Assembly (NCBI GenBank): GCA_050949865.1
Contig: JBMNGN010000003.1
Coordinates: forward strand, 62,001 to 126,000
Reading direction: 5' to 3'
Length of the DNA stretch: 64,000 bases
From: JBMNGN01 sp050949865
GTDB lineage: Bacteria > Bacillota > Syntrophomonadia > Syntrophomonadales > Syntrophomonadaceae
The position numbers and the translations under genes were made by a program. This document shows positions 54,235 through 63,151 of this stretch, piece after piece. Positions within the stretch are counted from its first letter, which is position 1, and each line of letters opens with the position of its first letter. Under the pieces are notes generated by a model that was given only the letters and a program-made list of their open reading frames with translations, had not been told where the DNA came from and searched no databases.

Positions 54235-55491
54235 CTACTTTCCTCCTTGTAATACCTTTAAGACTTGAGCCTCACTATCAACTACAGTTACTCCGCAGGA
54301 TAATAGTTTATTATATAATTCCGTTGCAGCTCCCCCGGTATAGTCGAGTTCAGCAATATCGGTTTTTTTTACCACGATAACCTTTTTCCCCTGCCGGGCC
54401 TGGTGCAAGACTGCTTCAAGATTAAGAATATTTCCTGAGCCAAAAGGGATTGCGGCCAGTATTACATATTCTGCCTGACTCATTAAGTCCTGATTGCGGT
54501 CGGCCTGTGCCCGGCTAATGGCGCAGAATGGGTCGGCTTCAACAATAGTTATTCCCAGGCGTTGTGCTTCCTGCCAATCGCTGTCCCCTCTGTTGATTAC
54601 CCCGGTACTTAGTTCCCAGCCCTGTTCAGTCAGGAGATGGTATAATTCGATAGCCATTCCTCCTCCTGCGATTATATGTGCCTTTCTGTCCAGCATTGGC
54701 CGGGGTTTTACCGGGCGGAATTTATTGAGGACAATAAAAGGGCGCCCATTAGGGGTTCGCCATTCTACCTGCACCTCACAGCCATAAACCTCCTTGATAA
54801 AATCGGCAGTAAGGATCTGCTGGGGAGTACCAGCGGCATATATCCTGCCCTCCTTAAGTACTAGGAGGCTGTCGCAGTATTGGGAAGCCAGGTTAATGTC
54901 ATGCAAGACCATTATAATGGTCATGTTCTGTTGTTGGTGTAAGCGGACCAAAATCTCCATTATTTCTAATTGGTAATTTAAGTCCAGGTAGGAGGTGGGC
55001 TCGTCCAATAACAGGATACTGGGCTCCTGCGCCAGGGCCCGGGCGATTAAAACCCGTTGTTTTTCTCCCCCGCTTAATTGGTTAACCGGACGCCCGGCCA
55101 AAGAGACAAGATCGGTTAACTCCATAGCCTTTTCTACTATCATCTGGTCTTTATTGGTTTCTCTTTGAAATCTTCTTAGATGGGGAATACGGCCCATCAT
55201 AACTACATCTTGAACGGTAAAAGGAAAATCCAGGCCCTGTTCCTGGGGTACAAAGGAGATAGTTTTAGCTACTTCGCTGGCAGGTATCTGGTATAAATCC
55301 CTTTCCTCTAACAGGACGGTTCCTTTAATTGGCCGCAGCACCCGGCTTATAGTCCGGAGCAAGGTGGACTTTCCCGAGCCATTGGGGCCAACAATTCCTA
55401 CGAAATCCTGTTTCTTTATTTGGAAGGCGGCGTTCTGCAAGACTGTACGTGCTCCATAACCGCAAGTAATTCCTAGAATATCAAGAAGCAT
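54235..55491 (-). CDS. btuD: B12-type ABC transporter ATPase with an extra C-terminal domain
   Basis: A 418-residue protein. Residues 1-255 are a FecE/BtuD ATPase: Walker A GPNGSGKST near residue 36, signature LSGGEKQRV near 138, Walker B ILLLDEP, and the switch His in LHD. Residues ~265-418 are an added Rossmann-like domain (HIIAGGGMAIELYHLL, then VILAAIPFGSGNILN and TGGAATELYNKL) that is not part of the transporter fold. I recall similar tails in other anaerobes, but no function is known to me. It may handle a corrinoid or nucleotide. It lies between btuC and cobU. Confidence 0.9.
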   Translation of the reverse strand: MLLDILGITCGYGARTVLQNAAFQIKKQDFVGIVGPNGSGKSTLLRTISRVLRPIKGTVLLEERDLYQIPASEVAKTISFVPQEQGLDFPFTVQDVVMMGRIPHLRRFQRETNKDQMIVEKAMELTDLVSLAGRPVNQLSGGEKQRVLIARALAQEPSILLLDEPTSYLDLNYQLEIMEILVRLHQQQNMTIIMVLHDINLASQYCDSLLVLKEGRIYAAGTPQQILTADFIKEVYGCEVQVEWRTPNGRPFIVLNKFRPVKPRPMLDRKAHIIAGGGMAIELYHLLTEQGWELSTGVINRGDSDWQEAQRLGITIVEADPFCAISRAQADRNQDLMSQAEYVILAAIPFGSGNILNLEAVLHQARQGKKVIVVKKTDIAELDYTGGAATELYNKLLSCGVTVVDSEAQVLKVLQGGK

Positions 55492-55509
55492 CTCAAAACC
55501 ACTCCTATT

Positions 55510-56550
55510 CTAGAACATTGATTTCTGCTTGCGCAGAAGGTAAATAAAGAACGGGGCACCCAATAAGGCAGTTACGATCCCAACCGGTAACTCTCCAGGC
55601 GCCACAACAACCCGGGCTGCCAGATCGGCTAAAATCAAAACTACTCCTCCCAAGGCTGCAACTGCCGGCAGAAGGAGGCGGTGATCGGGCCCTATCAGCA
55701 TCCTTACTATATGAGGGATAATTAAACCGACAAAGCCAATTAAACCGCCTACGGCCACACAGGCCCCGGTTATAAGAGCAGCGGCGATCAACAAGTTGCG
55801 CTTGACCTTTTCAACTTCAATTCCAAGGTGTTGGGCAGGTTCTTCTCCCAATAGCAAAACATTTAATTCCCGGGAGTAAATAAAAATAACGCCTGCTCCC
55901 AGAAGACCATAGGGCAAAAAGATATGCACATAAATCCAGCCTCTTCCTGAAAAACCGCCCATTAACCAGAACACCAGCTGGTGCAGTTGGGAACCGCTTA
56001 AATACATACATAGCGAAACCAGGGCTGATAGTAAAGAGCCTACCGCAATCCCCGCCAAAAGCAAGGTCATTACTGGAACTTGGCTGCCGGTTCGGGCAAG
56101 TTCATATACCACAAAAATGGTGGCCATGGCAAAAATAAAGGCAAATCCCGGTACAGCCATGGGGATGTTGAAACCCAGGACTGATTGCAGCAGCATGCCG
56201 ATGACAGCCCCTAGGGCGGCTCCTGATGAAACCCCGATAACATAAGGGTCAGCCATGGGATTGCGCAGCAGTCCTTGAAAGGCAGCCCCGGCCAGGGCTA
56301 ATCCGGCTCCAACCATACCGGCCAACAGGACGCGAGGCAACCGCAGCAGCACTATAATGGACTGATGGGTGTCTGGCCAGGAGGGATCGATTAAACTACT
56401 AATAATAGGCAGTTCATGAAGAATAATCAGGACTACCTGAAGGGGCTCAAGCTCTACTCCCCCCAGGGTTATTCCCAGTAGGGCTGCAGCAGCCAGGATT
56501 AATATGAGCAAGGGCAACAGCCAGTGTTTAGAATAATCTAGTCTATGCAT
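55510..56550 (-). CDS. btuC: B12-type ABC transporter permease
   Basis: A 346-residue FecCD-family permease with about ten membrane segments. LPRVLLAGMVGAGLALAGAAFQ near residue 73, NPMADPYVIGVSSGAALGA and GLIGFVGLIIPHIVRML near residue 273 are family signatures. It would import corrinoid with the neighbouring ATPase and binding protein. Iron siderophore importers look alike; cobU next door favours B12. Confidence 0.92.
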   Translation of the reverse strand: MHRLDYSKHWLLPLLILILAAAALLGITLGGVELEPLQVVLIILHELPIISSLIDPSWPDTHQSIIVLLRLPRVLLAGMVGAGLALAGAAFQGLLRNPMADPYVIGVSSGAALGAVIGMLLQSVLGFNIPMAVPGFAFIFAMATIFVVYELARTGSQVPVMTLLLAGIAVGSLLSALVSLCMYLSGSQLHQLVFWLMGGFSGRGWIYVHIFLPYGLLGAGVIFIYSRELNVLLLGEEPAQHLGIEVEKVKRNLLIAAALITGACVAVGGLIGFVGLIIPHIVRMLIGPDHRLLLPAVAALGGVVLILADLAARVVVAPGELPVGIVTALLGAPFFIYLLRKQKSMF

Positions 56551-56553
56551 AGT

Positions 56554-57558
56554 TTAATTACCATCTAAAGAATCGATAAAAAGATGGGGGTGCAGGGCTT
56601 CTGCTATTAATTCCAGGGCATCAACTACCCGGGGCCCGGAACGTTCCAGCAGATCAGCGTTTAAGGCATAGATCCGTCCCGCTTTAACGAAGGATAGCCT
56701 TTCCCAACCAGGGCGGCTAGCTATCTGTTCGGCGGTCGGAACCATTTGATCCCCGTGGCCATAAGTATGCAGCATTACCTGCGGATCCCGGCTGAGCAAT
56801 ATCTCCTCACTGAAGGTGGGGTAGTCTTCCATAGCATCGGAAGTAATACTGATTCCACCGGCAGTTTTAATTAAATCGCTGATTAAGGTATTGGGACCTA
56901 CTGACATTAAGGGCTCATACCACAATTCATAATAAACCCTGGGCCGTTGCTCCTCCGGTATGTCCTTTACCTTAGCTATAACAGCATCGATGCGCTGTTG
57001 AATACGGTTATTAAGAGCGGTTGCTGCCTCTGTATTCCCTGTGGCCTGTCCAATCACGGCTATGGTATGGATAATTTCCTCAATGGAATGGGGGGAAAAT
57101 GCTAAAACCGGTACCCCGACATTATTCAATCCCTGAATAATATCCTGGTGCTGGTCGGCAGTTGCCACAACCAGGCCGGGTTTAAGGGATACAATCCTTT
57201 CAAGATTTGGGTCGGAAAAACCGCCGACTTTTTCCCGGGTTTGGGCTTCTTCAGGATAATTGCAGTAGGCTGTTACCCCAACAATGCGTTCGCCCAATCC
57301 CAGGGCAAACAGGGTCTCGGTATGCTGGGGGGCCACGGATACGATTCGGGCGGGTTTAGTTTCAATAGTCACTTTCCGGTTTAGGCCATCAGTAACCGTA
57401 ACTGGAAAGCCTTTATCACTAAGGCTTGGCTCATTCCAGGGGTCGGAAATATTAGCGTTTTGATGGCAGCCCGCAAGAGTAACAACTATAAGCATAAGCC
57501 ATAAGACTCCCAAAACAATTTTTCTCTTAAATGTCCTATCTTGGTGGTAAGCATTCAT
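56554..57558 (-). CDS. btuF: corrinoid-binding lipoprotein of the ABC importer
   Basis: A 334-residue periplasmic-binding-type lipoprotein. The signal peptide ends in the lipobox LAGC near residue 32. The two-lobed BtuF/FhuD fold is shown by RIVSVAPQHTETLFALGLGERIVGV and VVATADQHQ. The ATG at 57558 follows GGAAGG; an ATG at 57594 lies upstream without a site. The gene is 3 bp from the permease gene. A terminator-like hairpin lies 27 bp upstream, so expression is probably attenuated. Confidence 0.9.
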   Translation of the reverse strand: MNAYHQDRTFKRKIVLGVLWLMLIVVTLAGCHQNANISDPWNEPSLSDKGFPVTVTDGLNRKVTIETKPARIVSVAPQHTETLFALGLGERIVGVTAYCNYPEEAQTREKVGGFSDPNLERIVSLKPGLVVATADQHQDIIQGLNNVGVPVLAFSPHSIEEIIHTIAVIGQATGNTEAATALNNRIQQRIDAVIAKVKDIPEEQRPRVYYELWYEPLMSVGPNTLISDLIKTAGGISITSDAMEDYPTFSEEILLSRDPQVMLHTYGHGDQMVPTAEQIASRPGWERLSFVKAGRIYALNADLLERSGPRVVDALELIAEALHPHLFIDSLDGN

Positions 57559-57583
57559 TGGTTTTTCCTTCCGTTTGTAACAT

Positions 57584-57619
57584 AAAAATCTCAACCTTCT
57601 CCAAAAAGAGGAGGCTGAG
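57584..57619 (-). terminator. attenuator-like terminator in the btuF leader
   Basis: On the minus strand, CTCAGCCTCCTC pairs with GAGAAGGTTGAG (with G-U pairs), followed by ATTTTT. It lies between the btuF promoter and the btuF start codon, so it must be bypassed for expression, as in a riboswitch. Confidence 0.7.
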
Positions 57620-57633
57620 TACAGTAATTTTTA

Positions 57634-57795
57634 TTAAGTCTTTACCTGTTCATCCATTGATGATTTAATCCAAACAGGCTCCCTTAATCTTAGTTTTGGA
57701 ATTGTTTTCTTCCCTTGCGGATCGTCTAGCGGGAAACCGATTACAGCACCAATCTCCTCAGGATTCCTGTTTTTTAGCCAAAGGCTAAAGCAATT
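57634..57795 (-). other. coding-like, possibly structured leader of the btu operon
   Basis: The btu leader (about 57558-57809) has a 53-codon open stretch with a convincing peptide (LKNRNPEEIGAVIGFPLDD, then IPKLRLREPVWIK) but no start codon before a late ATG. The same stretch also holds AAACAGG and CCTGTTT, which could close a 100-base RNA domain. I looked for cobalamin riboswitch motifs and did not find them. It is either the tail of a decayed gene or an unrecognised regulatory RNA. Confidence 0.35.
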
Positions 57796-57815
57796 TTAAT
57801 ATATCAATCTAATTA

Positions 57816-57844
57816 ATTATAAGTATGCCGGACCTGCAAGTCAA
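57816..57844 (-). promoter_or_regulatory. sigma-A promoter of the btu-cobU operon
   Basis: On the minus strand TTGACT, 17 bases, TATAAT. Transcription would start near 57809, giving a 250-base leader ahead of btuF. Just upstream (57845-57864) GGGGACA and TGTCTCC form a small hairpin that may end the beta-propeller transcript. Confidence 0.82.
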
Positions 57845-57882
57845 GGGAGACAAAAGTGTCCCCCTTGGCGACAATTGGGCTT

Positions 57883-59847
57883 TTATCTGAAATCAATAGT
57901 TTTGATATGCTCCAGGTTAGAAATCTTATTTGCCATAACCCGATCCTGGGACAGGGTAAGCAGGTTATCCCCGATGAATATAATCCTTTCTATATTTCGG
58001 CTGTCCTTATACCATCTGTCCCCTGCCTGCAGATATTCTTCAGGGGTAATATGGGTTATCCTGCCTTTCAGGGTTAGGCCTTCTTTAAGATCGATATCAT
58101 AGATGTATGCGCCCTGGAAAGTAAAAGAGCCATGCTGGATTAGCCTTGGATTGGCGTCTGCTATTGGTTTCTGAATCTCCATAACGGTTACGGGAAAGGC
58201 CAGGAGCCCTTTTTCTCTGGAAAAAAGAAGGGCTTTAGGATTATTGAGCAATTCAGATTCCGTTCCCCTGTCCCCGATCACCTGTTTAAACATCTCCAGG
58301 GGGTTGGAAACATCGGTAACATCGAATATCGATATTTTCATCCCCTGGTAGTATGCCTGCGACCCTCCCTTTCCGTCTTTAACCTCAATGGTTTCTTTAC
58401 CAAAGCCGATTATATGGTTTTCATCATAAGGGTGCAGATAATCGCTGTACCCGGGAATTTTAAGCTTACCCAGTATTTTGGGCTCTTTGGGATTTTCCAG
58501 ATCAATAACAAAGAACGGATCTACCTTTCTGAAGGTTACCAGGTAAGCTCTGTTTTGCATGAACCGGGCCGAGTAAATCTTTTCAGTGGGTGCAATACCT
58601 TCAATCTTACCCGTGATTGCCAAATCCTGGTCCAGGATATACAGGTTGTTTTTGGAGGTGAATTCATCATTGCGCCATAAGTCTCCCGTAGTTGTAACCA
58701 CCCTGAAGAAGCCATTATACTCATCCATTGAATACTGGTTTAAAATGCTGCCCGGGACTTCTCCCTTGCCGGTATACACGGTTTTACCTTTTGTCAAGGC
58801 AAACCTGAAGATATTGGTAATTTTCTGGGACGGTATAAGATTGGGTTGAGAAACAGATTCAGCAGCTATGCGGTTTACATCGGCAGCTATATAAAGGTTT
58901 TTGTCTGAGGCGTAAATATCTTCACCATTGCCCAGAAAACAGTTTATATCCGCTTCTTCATCGGGTTGGTCCAGGTCTAGGCCAGCTATAACTACAAAAG
59001 CTGGATAAACGCATTCGGGAAAGTAATGAATCTGTTCCAAGGTTAAATCTTCCTTGATTCCGCCATTAACACTGTCTTTGTAAGCAGGAAGCACGATAGG
59101 ATCTTCGATTCTGACTGGATATGACAGGTTTTGACTGGCAATCAGGTAGAAAGATGAATCAATCATCCTTGATGAAATATAACTGCCGCTTAATTCAATT
59201 TCCCTGACTTTTTGAATATTCTTCTTGTTCCCGATATTAAAAACCATTACCTTACAGGTGTTTTGTGACGGAACGTAATAGCCGGTTGAATCGCTTAAGA
59301 CCTTTTTCATGGGCATAATGCGGTTAGTCTTGGTCCTGCCTACAACTACCAGGTAATCTTCCCATAAAAAAAGTTCCGCCGGGAAAATGCCTTCATGGTC
59401 AAAGGTTATACGGGAGGTTACCTCTAATTCCTGAGCAGGCACTGCCTTAATGATATAAACCTGATTTCCATTGATCTGGTATACATAAGTCCCATCGGTT
59501 TTGATTATGTCGGCTTCATCAACTCCCTCTACCTGTACATTGGTAGTTGAATAGGGAGCAGCAGCTGCTTCGCTGCCTGCCTGGTCTTGAAGCAAGGTGT
59601 TCCCTGCAGCCATGAGCCTTTTAGTGCTCATATCCCAATCCATAACTGCTTCATCATTGGTATATGCTTCCAAAAGGCTGATTAGCTGTTGTTTCGTCCC
59701 GATGACCGGCAGGGTCTGTGGTATTGGGTTCGGCTCTGCAGCGTTTGATTGGGCGCGGGCATAGCCCACCGTGGATAGGGTCATCAGCAATAACCCAATT
59801 ATTACCGTCAAAGCCAGGTATTGATATTTTGGTAAAGAAAAAAACAT
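57883..59847 (-). CDS. secreted beta-propeller domain protein
   Basis: A 654-residue exported protein. The signal segment covers residues ~8-32, with cleavage likely near YARAQS. TTNVQVEGVDEADIIKTDG (near residue 103) is the hallmark of the secreted beta-propeller family (Pfam Beta_propel), which occurs in anaerobic bacteria and archaea and has no settled function. Several blades are visible as repeated KIYSARFMQNRAYLVTF-like strands. GAGGGGG precedes the ATG. It appears to be a single gene. Confidence 0.88.
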   Translation of the reverse strand: MFFSLPKYQYLALTVIIGLLLMTLSTVGYARAQSNAAEPNPIPQTLPVIGTKQQLISLLEAYTNDEAVMDWDMSTKRLMAAGNTLLQDQAGSEAAAAPYSTTNVQVEGVDEADIIKTDGTYVYQINGNQVYIIKAVPAQELEVTSRITFDHEGIFPAELFLWEDYLVVVGRTKTNRIMPMKKVLSDSTGYYVPSQNTCKVMVFNIGNKKNIQKVREIELSGSYISSRMIDSSFYLIASQNLSYPVRIEDPIVLPAYKDSVNGGIKEDLTLEQIHYFPECVYPAFVVIAGLDLDQPDEEADINCFLGNGEDIYASDKNLYIAADVNRIAAESVSQPNLIPSQKITNIFRFALTKGKTVYTGKGEVPGSILNQYSMDEYNGFFRVVTTTGDLWRNDEFTSKNNLYILDQDLAITGKIEGIAPTEKIYSARFMQNRAYLVTFRKVDPFFVIDLENPKEPKILGKLKIPGYSDYLHPYDENHIIGFGKETIEVKDGKGGSQAYYQGMKISIFDVTDVSNPLEMFKQVIGDRGTESELLNNPKALLFSREKGLLAFPVTVMEIQKPIADANPRLIQHGSFTFQGAYIYDIDLKEGLTLKGRITHITPEEYLQAGDRWYKDSRNIERIIFIGDNLLTLSQDRVMANKISNLEHIKTIDFR

Positions 59848-59938
59848 AAAAACCCCCTCATTTTTACCATGGTTTTTAGTAGTTGTACGTTAGGGGAGGG
59901 GAAATTCTTACATTTGTACTCTTATAGGCAGGAAGAAA

Positions 59939-59963
59939 ATTCCTGAGTTTTTCACTCAGGAAT
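59939..59963 (-). terminator. terminator after the thioesterase gene
   Basis: ATTCCTGAGT and ACTCAGGAAT form a 10-bp stem with a 5-base loop, followed on the minus strand by TTTC. It lies about 80 bp past the thioesterase stop and about 90 bp upstream of the beta-propeller gene. Confidence 0.75.
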
Positions 59964-60044
59964 GTTTTAAACCCATCCTTTTCCCTATCTCTTGAATCAA
60001 GACCATTCGGGGCAGGTATATCGATAAAATCATGGATCAGCAGG

Positions 60045-60458
60045 TTATGCTTCACGATCGAAATCGATGGTTTGACTCTTTCGATACGCAGTGCACAATA
60101 ATTTGGCAATAAGTTCTTCATTGTCATCGGTAACCGATATTTCATAATGGGAGGTTCGGTTGTTCAAAGCTACTTCTTTGGCTTCTGCGGTAAGAACCTT
60201 TCCTTTGGCAGCTTTAATGAAAGTAATCGTGCAGTTTAAGGCCAGGGCAAGTTGTCCGTGGGAATTGGAAGCAGCCGCAAACGCCAGGTCCGCCAGGGTA
60301 AATATTGCTCCGCCCTGTACAACATCAGCCGCGTTTAAATGGTTATCGCTTATGGTCATCGTAGCGACTGCATAACCGGGAAGAACCTTAATCAGTTTTA
60401 TCCCGGCCATTGATGCAAACCTATCGTTCTTGAAAAAACTAATTATTTTGTCTTCCAT
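60045..60458 (-). CDS. hotdog-fold acyl-CoA thioesterase (PaaI-like)
   Basis: A 137-residue hotdog protein. NAADVVQGGAIFTLADLAFAAASNS (residues ~42-66) carries the PaaI-type HxxxHGG-like region, here with Asp-Val-Val-Gln-Gly-Gly instead of a His, and TITFIKAAKGKVLTAEA the second strand pair. It would hydrolyse short aromatic or fatty acyl-CoA thioesters. The ribosome site GGGAGG is rather far (about 15 bases) from the ATG, so translation may be weak or the start imperfect. Confidence 0.87.
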   Translation of the reverse strand: MEDKIISFFKNDRFASMAGIKLIKVLPGYAVATMTISDNHLNAADVVQGGAIFTLADLAFAAASNSHGQLALALNCTITFIKAAKGKVLTAEAKEVALNNRTSHYEISVTDDNEELIAKLLCTAYRKSQTIDFDREA

Positions 60459-60531
60459 AATATTTACTACATGCCTCCCTTTACGAAATAATATTAAAAT
60501 AATATTTATAGGAGTTGGTATACAAGTAAAG

Positions 60532-60556
60532 AAAAAAATGCGGTATAAGTACCGCA
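60532..60556 (-). terminator. terminator of the tRNA-Leu gene
   Basis: TGCGGTA-CTTA-TACCGCA followed by TTTTTTT on the minus strand, 12 bases past the tRNA 3' end. Confidence 0.92.
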
Positions 60557-60567
60557 GTAATTATCTA

Positions 60568-60652
60568 TGGTGCGGATGAAGGGACTCGAACCCCCACGGA
60601 GTTACCCGGTAGATCCTAAGTCTACTGCGTCTGCCAGTTCCGCCACATCCGC
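60568..60652 (-). tRNA. tRNA-Leu (anticodon TAG)
   Basis: An 85-base tRNA including an encoded CCA. The acceptor stem is GCGGATG/CATCCGC, the anticodon stem GTAGA/TCTAC holds loop CTTAGGA with anticodon TAG (reads CUA), the long class II variable arm is CGGG-TAA-CTCCG, and the T arm contains GGTTCGAACC. The long variable arm and the anticodon agree on leucine. Confidence 0.97.
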
Positions 60653-60685
60653 ATAACCCTGTATTAGGCCTAAAGAACATTATAT

Positions 60686-60714
60686 ATTATATATAGATTA
60701 CAGGATCATGTCAA
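60686..60714 (-). promoter_or_regulatory. consensus sigma-A promoter of tRNA-Leu
   Basis: On the minus strand TTGACA, 17 bases, TATAAT: a full consensus match. Transcription would start near 60679, about 27 bases before the tRNA. Confidence 0.9.
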
Positions 60715-60996
60715 TTGACCCATTGTTGGAGATTTGTACTGGAAGGCAAGAATGGCTCTGGAGTTTGGTCCGGTCTAATTCGGCAGTTATTTATATTGTA
60801 CCCGATATATATCTTAGAACCTAATAGTCTTGGCAAATAACAGCTTGTTGTTCCGATAAATAATCCAAAAGGTCAGCAAAGAAAATTCGTCGCCTGGGTT
60901 GCCGGAAATAAGTCTTAAAAGTGCGGATATTATCAATGTATAGCTGAATTTAACCTAAGTTTTAGTTATATTTGTTAATGTTAAAAGTTTTAATTC
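60715..60996. other. intergenic stretch without recognised features
   Basis: Between the divergent tRNA-Leu and NERD promoters I see no gene, repeat or known RNA motif. It becomes A/T-rich toward the NERD promoter. Confidence 0.5.
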
Positions 60997-61005
60997 TGGT
61001 ATAAT
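60997..61005 (+). promoter_or_regulatory. extended -10 promoter upstream of the NERD gene
   Basis: TGG-TATAAT is an extended -10 box. No good -35 box is visible. Transcription would start near 61012, about 40 bases before the GTG start at 61051. Confidence 0.45.
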
Positions 61006-61050
61006 TGGAACTAAAATAATTGGCAAGTATTATGAAGAAAGGAAGTCAAT

Positions 61051-61713
61051 GTGGAGGAGCTAATTAGATTATTAATAGGTATTTTAGTGGTTTTGGTATT
61101 TTTTGTCTTATACGATAAAGCCACCAAGAAAAAACGCAACCGTTATAAGCAAATTCAAAAGAGCGGGGATAGAGGGGAACTAAAGGTACAGTATTCGCTG
61201 AGAGCCCTGGAAAGCCAGAAATCTAGTTATAAGGTATACCATAATGTTAAGCTGGGCCCCGATCCTGATCATACGAATGAATACGATACAATAGTAGTAG
61301 GTCCTAACGGAATATTTCATATTGAAACCAAGAATTACGGCGGTGAGCGGGGGGGTATTATTGATATAGACAGCAATAATAACTGGATACTGCATAAAAA
61401 AAACGGGTATTCCAAAATAATAACTAATCCTCAAGGGCAGGTGGATTCCCATTCTTACCGACTTAAAGGCTTTTTGCATAAGGTAGTGGGGGTTAAGAAC
61501 TTATCTACCCAGGGGATAATTGTGTTGTCATGTGATGATATAATTGTGAGGCGAAATAAAAAATCCGATAGTGATATCCCGATCCTGAACCGTCATGAAC
61601 TGGTAGGATACATTAAAGCATACAATAATCACAAATACCGTCTCTACCCCCGGACGATCAAGAAAATATGTAAAGGTATTGAGAAAATGAACAAGATTGC
61701 CCAAGCTAACTAG
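61051..61713 (+). CDS. NERD-domain (nuclease-related) membrane-anchored protein
   Basis: A 220-residue protein. An N-terminal membrane segment (residues ~5-22) is followed by a basic stretch and a NERD domain: GDRGELKVQYSL near residue 40, NEYDTIVVGPNGIFHIETKNY near residues 75-95 with the Asp and Glu-x-Lys nuclease-like residues. NERD proteins are thought to be endonuclease relatives in DNA processing, and their biological role is unclear. The GTG start has GGAAG upstream. Confidence 0.85.
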   Translation: MEELIRLLIGILVVLVFFVLYDKATKKKRNRYKQIQKSGDRGELKVQYSLRALESQKSSYKVYHNVKLGPDPDHTNEYDTIVVGPNGIFHIETKNYGGERGGIIDIDSNNNWILHKKNGYSKIITNPQGQVDSHSYRLKGFLHKVVGVKNLSTQGIIVLSCDDIIVRRNKKSDSDIPILNRHELVGYIKAYNNHKYRLYPRTIKKICKGIEKMNKIAQAN

Positions 61714-61799
61714 TTGTACAATCTTCATAGGAATATTATCCGGGTAATGGACAATATTAATACTAGTTTACTAGTTTGAGAAAAAAAGGATGGTTTTTA

Positions 61800-63131
61800 A
61801 TGTGTGCATCATCGAGAAGGATACTTCTGATTATAACCACCTTGCTTTTGATGCTCTCTTCCACCTGGCCTGTATATGCCGATCCCAAGGCACCTTTGAT
61901 ATATACCCTAGATATTGATGGTATGGTAACCGCTGGAACCGCCAAATACGTAAAACGGGTAATTTCTACCGCGGAACAGAGCAATGCCGAAGCCGTAATC
62001 ATAAAGCTTAATACTCCGGGAGGCTTAGTCAGTGCTACCTTAACCATAAGTCAGGATATGGCTGCCTCAAGAGTGCCGGTAATAACCTATGTAGCTCCTC
62101 AGGGGGCTATTGCTGCATCTGCTGGGACCTTCATATTAATTGGGGGGAACCTGGCGGCTATGGCTCCAGGAACAACTTGTGGCGCGGCAATGCCAGTAGT
62201 TATGACTGCCCCGGGAGAATCTTCCCGCCAGGCTGATGAAAAAACTATCAACTTTATGGCCGAGCATATGAAAAGCATTGCGCAGGATAGGGGAAGACCG
62301 CCTGATATCGCTGAAAGGTTTGTAAAAGAAAATCTAAGCCTAAGCTATAATGAGGCTCACCGGCAAGGGGTAGTGGATTACATAACCGATAATTTAGAAG
62401 ACCTGCTTAAAGCGGTAAATGGACGGGAGGTTCTGGTCCATGGCGGTATGAAGCAGTTAAATACTCTTAATGCCGAGATTATTAATATGCAGATGAGCTC
62501 GGATGAGAAGTTTATTAGCCTGTTAAGTAATCCTACCCTAGCTATTATACTGCTTATGCTGGGAATATACGGATTAATAATCGGGTTTAGCTCTCCTGGT
62601 TTTCTCCTGCCGGAAGTAATGGGAGGCATCGCTTTAATACTTGGCCTTTATGGACTGGGATTATTCGAAGTTAATATAGCGGCGGTTCTCCTAATCTTGC
62701 TCGGTGCAGGTCTTCTGGTAGCTGAAGCATTTACTCCGACATATGGGGTACTGGCCATAGGAGGTGTTGCCAGTATAGTATTTGGAATCATGTTTTTCCC
62801 GGTTGAACCATTGATGCCTATTGATTGGTATGCCGCCTTTAAGACCATGGCCTTCGGGATTGGCCTGGTGGGAGCAGGGTTTTTGCTAGTTATGATTATG
62901 GGAATAATCCGTATAAGGCGTTTGCAGACGGTACACGGCGACCACGAATTTAAAAGGGAGACAGGAAAGGTAGTAAAAACCCTTGAACCTCACGGGATGG
63001 TGCGAATTAGAGGTGAAACCTGGATGGCTGTCTCAAATGATGGTAGTAGAATCGAAGAAGGCGAACTGGTTGATGTTATGGAACGCCAGGGCATGAAACT
63101 GGTGGTGCGCAGGCATCCTAATGATAATTAG
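61800..63131 (+). CDS. long NfeD protein with ClpP-like serine protease domain
   Basis: A 443-residue membrane-bound protease of the NfeD1a type. Signal segment (residues ~8-28), a ClpP-class protease domain with KLNTPGGLV near residue 71 and the catalytic Ser in AIAASAGTFIL near residue 108, then four or five membrane segments (residues ~230-370) and a C-terminal OB-fold (MVRIRGETWMAVS). AAGGATGG lies eleven bases before this ATG; an in-frame TTG at 61776 is an alternative. It is followed 20 bp later by a slipin, which in archaea is a known substrate of this protease type. Confidence 0.92.
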   Translation: MCASSRRILLIITTLLLMLSSTWPVYADPKAPLIYTLDIDGMVTAGTAKYVKRVISTAEQSNAEAVIIKLNTPGGLVSATLTISQDMAASRVPVITYVAPQGAIAASAGTFILIGGNLAAMAPGTTCGAAMPVVMTAPGESSRQADEKTINFMAEHMKSIAQDRGRPPDIAERFVKENLSLSYNEAHRQGVVDYITDNLEDLLKAVNGREVLVHGGMKQLNTLNAEIINMQMSSDEKFISLLSNPTLAIILLMLGIYGLIIGFSSPGFLLPEVMGGIALILGLYGLGLFEVNIAAVLLILLGAGLLVAEAFTPTYGVLAIGGVASIVFGIMFFPVEPLMPIDWYAAFKTMAFGIGLVGAGFLLVMIMGIIRIRRLQTVHGDHEFKRETGKVVKTLEPHGMVRIRGETWMAVSNDGSRIEEGELVDVMERQGMKLVVRRHPNDN

Positions 63132-63151
63132 GTTAAAAGGAGGAGTTTAAG

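Noticed and set aside
57595..57850. Cobalamin riboswitch upstream of btuF
   Set aside because: The expected conserved blocks (GGGAA...GGTG, CCCGC.ACTGTAA, GCCACTG) are not present in the leader, despite its attenuator layout.
59876..60145. 89-codon minus-strand frame overlapping the thioesterase end
   Set aside because: It overlaps the terminator and the conserved thioesterase gene in another frame, with no ribosome site.
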